Below, in pieces: positions 32,400 to 40,775 of a stretch of 64,000 nt of DNA. Both the position numbers and the translations under genes were made by a program. Each line of letters starts with the position of its first letter. Position 1 is the stretch's first letter. The notes beneath the pieces are model-generated. The model did not search any database and was not told the DNA's origin. It saw only the letters and a list, made by a program, of their open reading frames with translations. This DNA is from Bacillus sp. EB106-08-02-XG196 (GTDB lineage: Bacteria; Bacillota; Bacilli; Bacillales; Cytobacillaceae), in contig NZ_JABWSY010000008.1 of the NCBI RefSeq assembly GCF_013396335.1, positions 62,001-126,000 on the forward strand, in the 5' to 3' direction.

Positions 32400-32483
32400 A
32401 CCTTGGGGACGGTTCTCATGACCTTTTTTGAAAGACTCCAGTAATAACACCGTTTATTGCCAACAGAACCGTCCCCATGTCCC
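32400..32483. repeat. GGGGACGGTTCT palindromic repeat, copy 8 (full)
   Basis: Arms GGGGACGGTTCT (32405-32416) and AGAACCGTCCCC (32465-32476). The interior holds CCAGTAATAACACCG, related to the GGCATTACC/GTAATGCC variant. Unlike most copies it lies 5' of both flanking genes. Confidence 0.85.
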
Positions 32484-32553
32484 CCAAAAAAGGTTATTTT
32501 CACCAAAGGTAGAATATTAAAGTAGAATTAAAATGTGGATTAGAGGGAATGAA

Positions 32554-33033
32554 ATGATTACTTTAAAAGATGTAAATAAACAAAACTGGATAGACATTGT
32601 CAGACTAAGTAGCGCAGAAGATCAACGAAACAGAGTATTCGAAAAAACACTTGCCTCAAACTGTTTGTCCTTAGCACAAGCCAGTATAGAAGAAAATTGG
32701 ACAGTTAAAGCCATTTATCTAAATGATAGGCCCATAGGCTTTACCATGTATGGGTATTCGGACGAACTTTCTGGCTATGAAATTTGTAGAATCATGATTG
32801 ATTACAAGTTTCAAGGAAATGGTTATGGTAAGCAAGCATTACTCTTAGTAATAAAAGAAATGGTTAATCAATTTCATTGTGACGAAATATTTATAACCTT
32901 TGTTCCTGAAAATGAAATAGCCAAACAACTATATCTATCCGTAGGTTTTAAAGATACCGGCAAAGTAATAAAAGCTGTTGAAGATGAATTAATCTTTTCC
33001 ATTATTAGCAAGGACCAATTGGAACAGCCTTGA
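32554..33033 (+). CDS. GNAT-family N-acetyltransferase, BltD/spermidine type
   Basis: A protein of about 159 residues with a single GNAT fold. Motif A is RIMIDYKFQGNGYGKQAL (acetyl-CoA loop Q-x-x-G-x-G), and motif B is around ITFVPENEIAKQLYLSVGF. The start is ATG 32554 after AGAGGGA; GTG-like codons upstream lack an RBS. The overall pattern resembles polyamine acetyltransferases of bacilli (PaiA/BltD), but the substrate cannot be told from the sequence. It is monocistronic. Confidence 0.85.
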   Translation: MITLKDVNKQNWIDIVRLSSAEDQRNRVFEKTLASNCLSLAQASIEENWTVKAIYLNDRPIGFTMYGYSDELSGYEICRIMIDYKFQGNGYGKQALLLVIKEMVNQFHCDEIFITFVPENEIAKQLYLSVGFKDTGKVIKAVEDELIFSIISKDQLEQP

Positions 33034-33054
33034 CTTACATAAAGAAGAACAACA

Positions 33055-33088
33055 AAGGGAGAGGGCATTATAGCTCCTCTCCCTTTCC
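33055..33088 (+). terminator. terminator of the GNAT gene
   Basis: AAAGGGAGAGG, loop, CCTCTCCCTTT. Confidence 0.7.
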
Positions 33089-33106
33089 TTCATCATAGTA
33101 TAGGGG

Positions 33107-33141
33107 GCCTGACCATCAGAACCTTCCCCGTGTCCCCCGAC
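33107..33141. repeat. GGGGACGGTTCT repeat, copy 9 (degenerate right half)
   Basis: TGACCATCAGAACCTTCCCC then GTGTCCCCC, directly after the stop of the aldo/keto reductase gene. Confidence 0.6.
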
Positions 33142-33966
33142 TCAGCGAACATGCATGTCGTTTGGATGTGAGCCTCTGCGTCGATTGCGATTAAGTTTAT
33201 TTATTTGGTCCATTTCATTTGCAGAAAGTTCAAAATCAAATACGTTAATGTTTTCTTCGATTCTTGAGGGTGTTACCGATTTCGGAATGACGATGGTGTT
33301 GTTTTGTAAATGCCAGCGCAACACAACCTGTGCTGGAGTCTTGCTCTGTGACACAGCTATCGATTGAATAACTTCGTCTTGCAGGACCTCGCCTCCCTGC
33401 TCAAGAGGACTCCAGGCTTCTACAAAGATATTATGCTTTGCACAGTACTCTTTTAACTCATTTTGAGCAAGGTATGGATGACACTCAACCTGATTCAATA
33501 CCGGTACGACGTCACATTCTTTTAAAATGCGCTCTAAGTGCTCAACTTCAAAGTTACAGACCCCAATTGCCTTCACTCGGCCATCATGATAAAGCTTTTC
33601 TAAAGCCTTATAGGTATCAACATATTGGTCAAAGTTAGGAGTTGGCCAGTGAATCAAATATAAATCCACATAATCAAGACCTAATCGGTCCAAGCTTTCA
33701 TCAAATGCACGTAAAGTCTTGTCAAAGCCTTGATCAGCATTCCAGACTTTGGTTGTAATAAATAACTCATCACGAGGAACGGAAGACTCAGCGATCGCCC
33801 TTCCCACGCCCTTTTCATTTTTATAGATCATCGCCGTATCTATAGAGGTGTAACCAACTTTTAGCGCCACAGCTACTGTCTCTGTCGCCTGGTCGTCTGC
33901 AACCTGCCAAACACCAAATCCTAGCTGCGGCATTTTCACACCATTATTTAAAGTGACAAAATTCAT
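33142..33966 (-). CDS. aldo/keto reductase, YvgN/YtbE type
   Basis: A 274-residue (alpha/beta)8 NADPH-dependent reductase. The catalytic tetrad is visible: Asp43 and Tyr48 (IDTAMIYKNE), Lys73 (TTKVWN) and His106 (YLIHWP). The cofactor motif near the C-terminus is IVIPKSVTPSRIEENI. Close relatives in bacilli reduce methylglyoxal and other aldehydes. The ATG follows AAGGAGG. It is a single gene with repeat copy 9 at its 3' end. Confidence 0.9.
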   Translation of the reverse strand: MNFVTLNNGVKMPQLGFGVWQVADDQATETVAVALKVGYTSIDTAMIYKNEKGVGRAIAESSVPRDELFITTKVWNADQGFDKTLRAFDESLDRLGLDYVDLYLIHWPTPNFDQYVDTYKALEKLYHDGRVKAIGVCNFEVEHLERILKECDVVPVLNQVECHPYLAQNELKEYCAKHNIFVEAWSPLEQGGEVLQDEVIQSIAVSQSKTPAQVVLRWHLQNNTIVIPKSVTPSRIEENINVFDFELSANEMDQINKLNRNRRRGSHPNDMHVR

Positions 33967-34080
33967 CGTACATCTCCTCCTTGTGTCCTTGGCCTTTTTT
34001 GAAGGTAATAATAGAGAATGCTTGTCAGCACCTCATATTTTCTGCAATATATTTTTACATAAAAAGCCAAGATATACAAC

Positions 34081-34203
34081 CTATGTGTAAGCCACAATGA
34101 CTTTTTTGAATAAATCACGTACTGCCTCTGAATGATGAACCGTTACATCAGCAGAAGGAATGTACCGTGGCGGAAACTCGTTACTCGTAGAACAAAAAGG
34201 CAT
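34081..34203 (-). pseudogene. 3' remnant of an unidentified gene
   Basis: The minus strand reads about 40 codons of protein-like sequence (STSNEFPPRYIPSADVTVHH, then SEAVRDLFKKVIVAY) to a TAG at 34081. The 5' side runs straight into the GGCATTACC part of repeat copy 10, where a fortuitous ATG lies, with no RBS. It looks like the tail of a gene cut off by the repeat. The family is not recognised. Confidence 0.4.
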
Positions 34204-34310
34204 TACCAATGTTCCAGTATGCCCATAAAGGTATAGATATCATACTAAAATTCCAGGATAAACCAGTCCAGAAGAACCGTCCCCATGGTCATGGTCCCCC
34301 TGGTCTTCAT
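34199..34310. repeat. GGGGACGGTTCT repeat, copy 10 (composite)
   Basis: It begins with GGCATTACCAATGTTCCAGT, as at 31236. The right arm AGAACCGTCCCC is at 34273-34284, and CATGGTC is then repeated. It encodes the last ~22 residues of the GGDEF gene. Confidence 0.75.
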
Positions 34311-35247
34311 TATTAATCAAACAACAGCTTCCTTTAATCTTCTTGCATCTTTTTTTAACGATTGCAGCATATTCAACAAGTTCTTCAACTGTTTGAAAGG
34401 GCTGACATTCATTCGTAACCGCAGCGATAGACAGTGAGACAAGTGCTATTTTTTCCTTCACACCTTGGCGATTTTCGGTTATGACGAAATCTTGTGAAAG
34501 ATGAGTAGAATGATAGAACCTGACAATACTCCTGTCGAAATCCTCCATGATAGGTTCGCAAATGGATAGAACATCATAATGATTGAGAACACCAATAAAA
34601 TCATCGCCGCCAATATGTCCTAAAAAAACACCCGATTTCTCAAATGTCCTTTTCAGAAGATCAGCAGTAGCCTGGAGCAGCTCGTCCCCTTTTTTAAAGC
34701 CATAGGTATCGTTATAAGCTTTAAAATGATCGAGATCGAAGTATAAGATACTAAAATTCTTCTGGTTGATGATCTCTTTTAGCTTATCGTCTATAATATG
34801 ATTTCCTGGCAAGCGAGTCAGCGGATTTAATAGGCTGGCAAATTCTGTTTGAACCTCAACCAGCGTCATAAGTAATCTTTGTATACTTACAATACCAATA
34901 TACTTATCTTCCTTTGTCACAATCACATAATCGTAGCGATCCTCTTCCTTCCTCTCCATTGCTAATCTACTTACCTCTGTAATAGACTGAAAGTAATCAA
35001 CAATCAGAGGTTCATGGTTTGCGATTAATTCGATAGACCGCCCCATATAGAGATTGTAACCATACAAAGTCCCCATTTTTTGATAAAAATTCGTTCGTGT
35101 AATGAGGGATATCGGCACCTCTTCATTTACAACCACCACACCATGTATCTTCGTATTTTCACTAAAGATCTTATCGACCTCTTTACTAATACCCATCTGA
35201 GAAATACAGGGTACAGGTTCTGCAATATCACCTATATAAACTGCCAT
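34240..35247 (-). CDS. CBS-domain / GGDEF diguanylate cyclase-like protein
   Basis: A 335-residue protein: a CBS-pair-like region (~10-130; GVVVVNEEVPISLITR, YIGIVSIQRLLMTL), then a GGDEF domain (~140-310) with signature GGDDF (213-217), a conservative variant usually compatible with catalysis, and FDLDHFKAYND. No RxxD inhibitory site is seen. The last ~22 residues (EDQGDHDHGDGSSGLVYPGI...) are encoded by the GGGGACGG repeat. The RBS AAAAGGTGAT lies in the 19-bp gap after the EAL gene. Together the pair rebuilds the EAL-CBS-GGDEF order often found in one protein. It probably makes or senses c-di-GMP or GTP. Confidence 0.85.
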   Translation of the reverse strand: MAVYIGDIAEPVPCISQMGISKEVDKIFSENTKIHGVVVVNEEVPISLITRTNFYQKMGTLYGYNLYMGRSIELIANHEPLIVDYFQSITEVSRLAMERKEEDRYDYVIVTKEDKYIGIVSIQRLLMTLVEVQTEFASLLNPLTRLPGNHIIDDKLKEIINQKNFSILYFDLDHFKAYNDTYGFKKGDELLQATADLLKRTFEKSGVFLGHIGGDDFIGVLNHYDVLSICEPIMEDFDRSIVRFYHSTHLSQDFVITENRQGVKEKIALVSLSIAAVTNECQPFQTVEELVEYAAIVKKRCKKIKGSCCLINNEDQGDHDHGDGSSGLVYPGILV

Positions 35248-35266
35248 AAGATCACCTTTTCGCCTA

Positions 35267-36178
35267 TCAAATGATAATCGAGAGTTTTTCCTTTTTCATT
35301 AAACACGGCGGAATCCTTCCTGGTTTTACCTCCTGATGAGGTTTGCCCAATGCATATCCTTGTCCGTAATGAACTCCTTGTTCCATTAAAAAAGCCAGAT
35401 CTTCGTGCCTTTCTATTCCTTCTGCAATAATTTTGGTTGAAGATAGTTTTGCATAGTCTAAAATCAACTCTACTAATTGCTGTTGTTCTATCCTTTGGTC
35501 AATATTTTGAATAAGGGACTTATCTAGTTTAATAAATTCAGGCTTTAAATAAATTAACGTTTTTAGGCTATTGTACCCAGACCCTACATCATCGATGGCA
35601 ATTCGAAATCCTTGTGCGCGATAATTGGAAAGGACCTTCTCAAAAAGAGGAAAGTCCGTCACAGCACTTTTTTCCGTCAATTCAAAAACGACCTGCTTCG
35701 GTTCGATCCCAAGGTCAGATAAAAGCTGAAGGGTTTCACCGCTATGGTAATTAGAATCTAGTAAAACATGCGGGTGAATATTGATAAAAAGCAGTGAATT
35801 CTTCTTATGCAATTGATCTTTTAATCGTTCCATATACCGTTTAAGGGAAATATTTCTACAAAAGCACTCAAACAAAAACACCTGGTTCGATTGGCCCACA
35901 AAGTCATAAAATATTTCAGTGTTTGGAAATTCATTTGTAACCGCAGGTCGATTTAACGCTTCATAACCAATTGTTTCTCCTGAATGTAAGTTTAACACAG
36001 GTTGAAAGAAGGTATCCAAGGCATTGTTTTTCACAATTTTTTGCAATTCCCTCAGCCTTTTATAATATAAAATATCCTTTTTTCTTCTATTATTTAGGTA
36101 TATTAAATAGGAGTAAAAGCTACTCTTTCTCAGAACTGAAAATAACTGGTTATGATTCTGACTGTCCATTAGCTGCAC
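35267..36178 (-). CDS. EAL-domain c-di-GMP phosphodiesterase
   Basis: A 303-residue protein with a short N-terminal helix and a complete EAL domain. Key positions are present: YEALNRP (EAL 73-75), FINIHP (metal Asn), FELTEKS, IDDVGSGYNS (two Asp), FIKLDKS (Lys), AEGIE and GQGYALGKP. It should hydrolyse c-di-GMP to pGpG. It is immediately upstream of the CBS-GGDEF gene in a different frame, so this is not a simple single-stop split. The pair may tune c-di-GMP for motility or matrix production, possibly the exopolysaccharide operon in this window (inference). Confidence 0.9.
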   Translation of the reverse strand: MQLMDSQNHNQLFSVLRKSSFYSYLIYLNNRRKKDILYYKRLRELQKIVKNNALDTFFQPVLNLHSGETIGYEALNRPAVTNEFPNTEIFYDFVGQSNQVFLFECFCRNISLKRYMERLKDQLHKKNSLLFINIHPHVLLDSNYHSGETLQLLSDLGIEPKQVVFELTEKSAVTDFPLFEKVLSNYRAQGFRIAIDDVGSGYNSLKTLIYLKPEFIKLDKSLIQNIDQRIEQQQLVELILDYAKLSSTKIIAEGIERHEDLAFLMEQGVHYGQGYALGKPHQEVKPGRIPPCLMKKEKLSIII

Positions 36179-36273
36179 CTGCTTCGGTTAAATAATTAAA
36201 TATACCTATATTTTAATTATCTAATGTTGAGGCAATGTAAATTTTATAATATTTTTTTGTTAATTTAGCGTTT

Positions 36274-36340
36274 CCTTGGGGACGGCTCTCCTGGTCTTAT
36301 GTGGTTAGTGATGACCACAAGAACCGTCCCCATGGTCTTC
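36274..36340. repeat. GGGGACGGTTCT palindromic repeat, copy 11 (full)
   Basis: Arms GGGGACGGCTCT (36278-36289) and AGAACCGTCCCC (36320-36331), with GGTC ... GACC inside. It ends at the stop of the 80-aa gene. Confidence 0.88.
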
Positions 36341-36583
36341 CTACTCTACCATTTTCGACAGTTTTCTGCTTATCCTTTTATTTACCAAACTATATAGTTT
36401 TTTAATTAAGTAAATTGCAATCAGAAGAATAAATACAAAGTATTCAGGAACTTCCATTACTCTAAAAGGGCTTATGGCATTTCGCCATGCAGTTTTCATT
36501 TCAAATCCTAACATGAGGTCAATTCCGAAGGCACAACTTATTAATGTTGCTAGCATCACTAGTGTAATAATGATTATTTTCAT
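36341..36583 (-). CDS. small membrane protein, 80 aa
   Basis: Two hydrophobic segments (~3-25 and ~48-64) separated by a polar loop (FEMKTAWRNAISPFRVMEV), and a basic C-terminus (KLYSLVNKRISRKLSKMVE) that should stay in the cytoplasm. The RBS AAAAGGTGATAAAAA precedes the ATG. I do not recognise a family. It stands alone between the EAL gene and the ger operon. Confidence 0.65.
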   Translation of the reverse strand: MKIIIITLVMLATLISCAFGIDLMLGFEMKTAWRNAISPFRVMEVPEYFVFILLIAIYLIKKLYSLVNKRISRKLSKMVE

Positions 36584-36711
36584 TTTTTATCACCTTTTTA
36601 TGGTAGGATTCCTCTTTCCCTCCGGAAGTGTGCTGGTACTTTCTAGAAAATAAGGAATACCTTTTCAATATTGGTGGAAAATAATAAAAAAGCAGGAAAG
36701 GTTTAGTGACG

Positions 36712-38331
36712 ATGTCTCTATTTTCCCTATCCAAAAAAGTAAAAAAATTAAAATTGCAGAAGAAACATACTCAATATAGCGAAAAGTCATCCAAGGCCAT
36801 TCCTAGTTCTTTACAAGATCAAATACATTACATTAAAGAAAAAACAGGGAATAGCATTGATGTTGTCATCCGAAAATTGCAGCTTAGCGATGGCAATGGG
36901 CCCGATACAGCGGTTGTCTTTGTCGAAGGGATTTCAGATAGTAAGGCCATTAACGACTTTTTGATTGAATCGATTATGAATAATAGTACTGTTCACAACA
37001 GCAGGCCAATTTTCGAAATCCTTTTTGAAAAGGTAGTAGCGCTGGGGGATGTAAAAGAAATTACGGATTGGGACAACTTGTACCTGTCTTTAATGTCTGG
37101 TGAGAGTATTATCCTGGTTGATGGTACACAAAAAGCACTTAGTGCCAGCACAAGAGGCGGGGAGCAGCGTTCCATTGAAGAACCAGGCAGCCAGGTAACC
37201 GTTCGTGGCCCTCGAGATGGGTTCACCGAATCCATTCGCACCAATACCGCTTTAATTCGCAGACGTATTCAAAACCCTAATTTATGGCTGGAAAATATGA
37301 AGATCGGCAGCGTCACGAAAACAGATGTTTCCATTATGTATATAAAAGGCATCGCAAAGGATGAAATTGTGGAGGAAGTCCGGAATCGATTAAAAAGAAT
37401 TGAAATTGACAGTATCCTTGAATCCGGTTATATTGAGCAGCTTATCGAAGACCAGGGATTTACGACATTTCCAACTCTCTATCATACGGAAAGGCCAGAT
37501 ATGGTCGCCGGTAATCTCCTTGAAGGCAGGGTTGCGATCATTGTGAATGGAACGCCATTTGTCCTGATTGCACCGGCTGTTTTTATCCAATTTTTTCAGT
37601 CGGTAGAAGATTATTATGGTCGGGCTGATATTGCAACTGCACTGCGCTTCTTAAGGATTTTAATATTCCTTATCTCGATTATCGCGCCAGCTACTTATAT
37701 TGCGATTACAACTTTTCATCAGGAAATGATACCGACACAGCTGTTAGTTGCCATCGCAGCCCAGAGGGAGGCAGTCCCTTTTCCGGCATTGGTCGAAGCA
37801 CTGATTATGGAAGTTGCTTTTGAAATCCTCCGTGAAGCAGGGATAAGGATGCCTAGAGCAGTGGGGTCAGCGATTTCCATTGTTGGTGCACTGGTTATTG
37901 GTCAGGCAGCCGTACAAGCAGGGATTGTTTCCCCTGCTATGGTCATTGTTGTGGCCATTACTGCCATTGCCAACTTTGCAACTCCAGCTTTTGCAGTGGC
38001 CATCTCAGCACGACTCATTCGCTTTGGATTTATGTTTGCAGCTGCAACTTTCGGCTTTTATGGAATCATTTTGGGGGTCATTGTTCTTGCTGTACATTTA
38101 TGCAGTCTTCGGTCTTTTGGAGTCCCTTATTTAACCCCAATGGCCCCCCTTATCCTAGCTAACATAGGCGATTCAATTATCCGTTTGCCACTTTGGGCAC
38201 AAAAAAAACGTCCCAAACCTATTAGCGGAGATAACGAGAATCGGGTAGGCGATGATCAGAAACCCACCCCACCTGAAAGCAGGGGGATGGTCAACTCTGT
38301 AGTAGAAAAAGGTGACCAGGATGAACAATAA
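36712..38331 (+). CDS. GerA-family spore germination receptor subunit A
   Basis: A protein of about 539 residues with a large N-terminal soluble region and four to five C-terminal membrane segments. It matches the A subunit of nutrient germinant receptors (GerAA/GerBA/GerKA): VVFVEGISDSKAINDFLIES, GESIILVDGTQKAL, STRGGEQRSIEEPGSQVTVR and RGPRDGFTESIRTNTALIRR. It is the first gene of an A-C-B operon. The subunit sits in the spore inner membrane. The start is ATG 36712; a GTG 6 bases earlier is possible. Such operons are expressed in the forespore; no clear sigma-G promoter was identified. Confidence 0.93.
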   Translation: MSLFSLSKKVKKLKLQKKHTQYSEKSSKAIPSSLQDQIHYIKEKTGNSIDVVIRKLQLSDGNGPDTAVVFVEGISDSKAINDFLIESIMNNSTVHNSRPIFEILFEKVVALGDVKEITDWDNLYLSLMSGESIILVDGTQKALSASTRGGEQRSIEEPGSQVTVRGPRDGFTESIRTNTALIRRRIQNPNLWLENMKIGSVTKTDVSIMYIKGIAKDEIVEEVRNRLKRIEIDSILESGYIEQLIEDQGFTTFPTLYHTERPDMVAGNLLEGRVAIIVNGTPFVLIAPAVFIQFFQSVEDYYGRADIATALRFLRILIFLISIIAPATYIAITTFHQEMIPTQLLVAIAAQREAVPFPALVEALIMEVAFEILREAGIRMPRAVGSAISIVGALVIGQAAVQAGIVSPAMVIVVAITAIANFATPAFAVAISARLIRFGFMFAAATFGFYGIILGVIVLAVHLCSLRSFGVPYLTPMAPLILANIGDSIIRLPLWAQKKRPKPISGDNENRVGDDQKPTPPESRGMVNSVVEKGDQDEQ

Positions 38332-39538
38332 GCGATTTTTGCTCTTATTGGTATTTTTTAGCAATACACTCCTTTTATCAGGTTGTTGGAGCAAAAGTGA
38401 ATTAACCGACTTGGCTATTGTTGCTGCCTTAGGAATTGACAAGAATGAAGAAGGCCGATATGTTGGCACATTGCAAATTATCAATCCTGGTACCGTTGCA
38501 GGTGGTATGCAAGGCGGCGCCGGAAGTCAAGGACCTTCCGTTTCCATCATTACGGGAACAGGAGATAATATTGTCGAGTTGAGCAGAAGGACATCTCGTA
38601 AATTGTCAAGAAGACTGTATTATGCGCATACAAATTTAGTTGTCATTAGTGAAGAGCTTGCAAAAGAGGAATCCATCAGCAGCATTCTTGATCCACTTGA
38701 ACGGGATGCGGAATTCCGGAGTACAGCGATCATTGTCATCGCCCAGGGAACGAAAGCTTCCAACATTGTTAAAGTGTTAACAGCAATAGATAAAATCCCA
38801 GCAAATAAAGTAATCAAAACGTTAAAATTTACTGAAAGGACCTGGGGAGAAAACATCTCTGTTAACATGCAGGATGCGATAAAGACACTTGTCTCACCTG
38901 GTAAGGAACTGGTTGTTTCGGGATTTCGTTTAAGCGGAGATGCTAATACAGGTAAAAAAGTCGATAATACCCAGCAAACGGAATTCTCTTCCTTCATTTA
39001 CGCAGGGAGTCTTGCGATATTTAAAAACGGGAAGCTAACTGATTGGATTGATGGTGAGGCTGCAAGAGGGTCGGTATTCCTCCTCGACAAATTAAATGCT
39101 TCTGCAATTGGTGTAAAGTGGGAAGGAAAAGACGAGGCTATAGTATATGAATTAATCAGACAAAAAACAAAGGTAATGGCAAAAATGAAAAAAGGAGATC
39201 CCCGCGTTTCCATTGAGGTTCAGGCGGAGGGAAATATTGGAGAGGCAAGAGTACCCATAGACCTTACTAATCCTGATGTTCTTTTAAAAATAGAAGAAGA
39301 AATTGAAAAGGAAATTAAAAAAGAGATTTTGATGGCTGTGAAGCAGGCCCAAAAAAATAAATCCGATATTTTTGGATTTGGAGATGTACTTCATCGAACA
39401 AATCCTAAGGAATGGGAAAAAATGGCCTCTAAATGGAATGATGTTTATTTTCCAGAAGTTAAAACAGATATAATAGTGGATGCCTTTATTCGTCGAACAG
39501 GATTACGTAACAACTCCCACCAAGTAAATAAGGAATAA
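38321..39538 (+). CDS. Ger(x)C-family spore germination lipoprotein
   Basis: A protein of about 405 residues with a lipoprotein signal (LLLSGC), then the GerAC fold: SELTDLAIVAALGID, the Gly-rich loop and RRLYYAHTNLVVISEELAKE. The C subunit is attached to the outer face of the spore inner membrane and is essential for receptor function. The ATG at 38321 lies 11 bases inside the end of the A gene with RBS AAAAAGGTGA, so the two are translationally coupled. Confidence 0.92.
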   Translation: MNNKRFLLLLVFFSNTLLLSGCWSKSELTDLAIVAALGIDKNEEGRYVGTLQIINPGTVAGGMQGGAGSQGPSVSIITGTGDNIVELSRRTSRKLSRRLYYAHTNLVVISEELAKEESISSILDPLERDAEFRSTAIIVIAQGTKASNIVKVLTAIDKIPANKVIKTLKFTERTWGENISVNMQDAIKTLVSPGKELVVSGFRLSGDANTGKKVDNTQQTEFSSFIYAGSLAIFKNGKLTDWIDGEAARGSVFLLDKLNASAIGVKWEGKDEAIVYELIRQKTKVMAKMKKGDPRVSIEVQAEGNIGEARVPIDLTNPDVLLKIEEEIEKEIKKEILMAVKQAQKNKSDIFGFGDVLHRTNPKEWEKMASKWNDVYFPEVKTDIIVDAFIRRTGLRNNSHQVNKE

Positions 39539-39569
39539 TCAAAAAGGATGAAAAGGATGTGACAAAAGC

Positions 39570-40676
39570 GTGGAAAAGGCAAAAATAAGCTTATACCAGC
39601 TTTTTGTCCTAATCTTGTTATTTGAACTCGGCAGTGCGATTTTGGTACCTCTGGCAAGTGATGCCAAACAAGATGCCTGGCTGGCCATCCTCTTTGGAAT
39701 GGCAGGAGGTCTATTCTTATTCTGGGTAAATTACCGTTTATTTCTTTATTATCCAGAGTTAGCCCCCCCGGAATATATGCAAAAGCTGCTTGGAAAAATA
39801 GTAGGTACAATCCTTGCCTTTTGTTATATTATTTTTTTTATGTATACGGCAGCCAGAGTACTTCGCGATTTTGGAGAGATGCTCCTGACCTTTGCCTATC
39901 TTGAAACTCCACTATTTATTGTAAACGCCTTATTGATGCTGGTTATTATTTATTCTGTTAGTAAAGGTATTGAGGTTTTGGCAAGAACGGGAGAATTATT
40001 CTTTGTTTTTATCTATTTTCTTGCTATTGCTGGTTTTATTCTGATTGTCTTATCTGGGCTCGTTGATCTAAATAATTTAAAACCTATACTAGAGAAAGGC
40101 ATTTTTCCTGTAGCAAGAGTAGTTTTCACCCAAACCTTATATTTTCCATTCGGTGAGGCCATTGTTTTTTCAATGATTTTCCCCTATGTAACAAAAAGAA
40201 AAAGTGTGAAAAAGATAGGGTTATTTGCCATTATGCTGAGCGGAATTAATCTTGCCATTACCATGGCGATTAACGTTGGTGTATTGGGCGTTGACCTCAC
40301 CGCCCGCTCGCAATTTCCGCTTTTAAGTACCATTCAAAGCATACAAGTAGCAGAATTTCTCGAACGTCTTGATGTTTTTTTCATGATATCTACCGTCATC
40401 TGTATTTTTTTTAAAGTAAGCATCTATTTTTATGCTGCCATTGCAGGCACTGCGGTCATATTTAAAATAAAAGAACCTTCAAAGTTAACATATCCAATGG
40501 GAATGGTTATATTGTTCATATCTGTTACAATCGCAAGCAGCTATGCTGAGCATTTAAAGGAAGGGTTGGAATTTACCACACACTATTTGCACCCGTTCTT
40601 CCTTATTGGTATTCCCTTATTGCTTTTAGGAATTGCCTTTTTAAAGAACCGGAGGGGACCAAGGGGACGGTTCTGA
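39570..40676 (+). CDS. GerB-family spore germination permease-like subunit
   Basis: A 368-residue protein with about ten membrane segments, of the APC-related GerAB/GerKB family (starts MEKAKISLYQLFVLILLFEL, then PEYMQKLLGKIVG and FPFGEAIVFSMIFPYV). The B subunit carries the germinant-binding site in studied receptors. The start is GTG after AAAAGGATG. The last residues (RRGPRGRF) and the TGA stop come from repeat copy 12, so the native C-terminus may have been replaced. Confidence 0.92.
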   Translation: MEKAKISLYQLFVLILLFELGSAILVPLASDAKQDAWLAILFGMAGGLFLFWVNYRLFLYYPELAPPEYMQKLLGKIVGTILAFCYIIFFMYTAARVLRDFGEMLLTFAYLETPLFIVNALLMLVIIYSVSKGIEVLARTGELFFVFIYFLAIAGFILIVLSGLVDLNNLKPILEKGIFPVARVVFTQTLYFPFGEAIVFSMIFPYVTKRKSVKKIGLFAIMLSGINLAITMAINVGVLGVDLTARSQFPLLSTIQSIQVAEFLERLDVFFMISTVICIFFKVSIYFYAAIAGTAVIFKIKEPSKLTYPMGMVILFISVTIASSYAEHLKEGLEFTTHYLHPFFLIGIPLLLLGIAFLKNRRGPRGRF

Positions 40677-40775
40677 TGGTTTTTTTTCGCTTGGTTACTG
40701 GTTAAAATGTAGTGAGACACCTATCAAGTGAGTATGACCAAAGAAATGAACCACAAGAATGTCCCATGGTCACCC
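40655..40775. repeat. GGGGACGGTTCT repeat, copy 12 (long form)
   Basis: Left arm GGGGACGGTTCT (40663-40674). The right end is ACCACAAGAATGTCCCATGG, then a doubled CCATGGTCAC. It lies between convergent genes and supplies 3' codons to both (gerB and the membrane protein at 40770). Confidence 0.8.
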
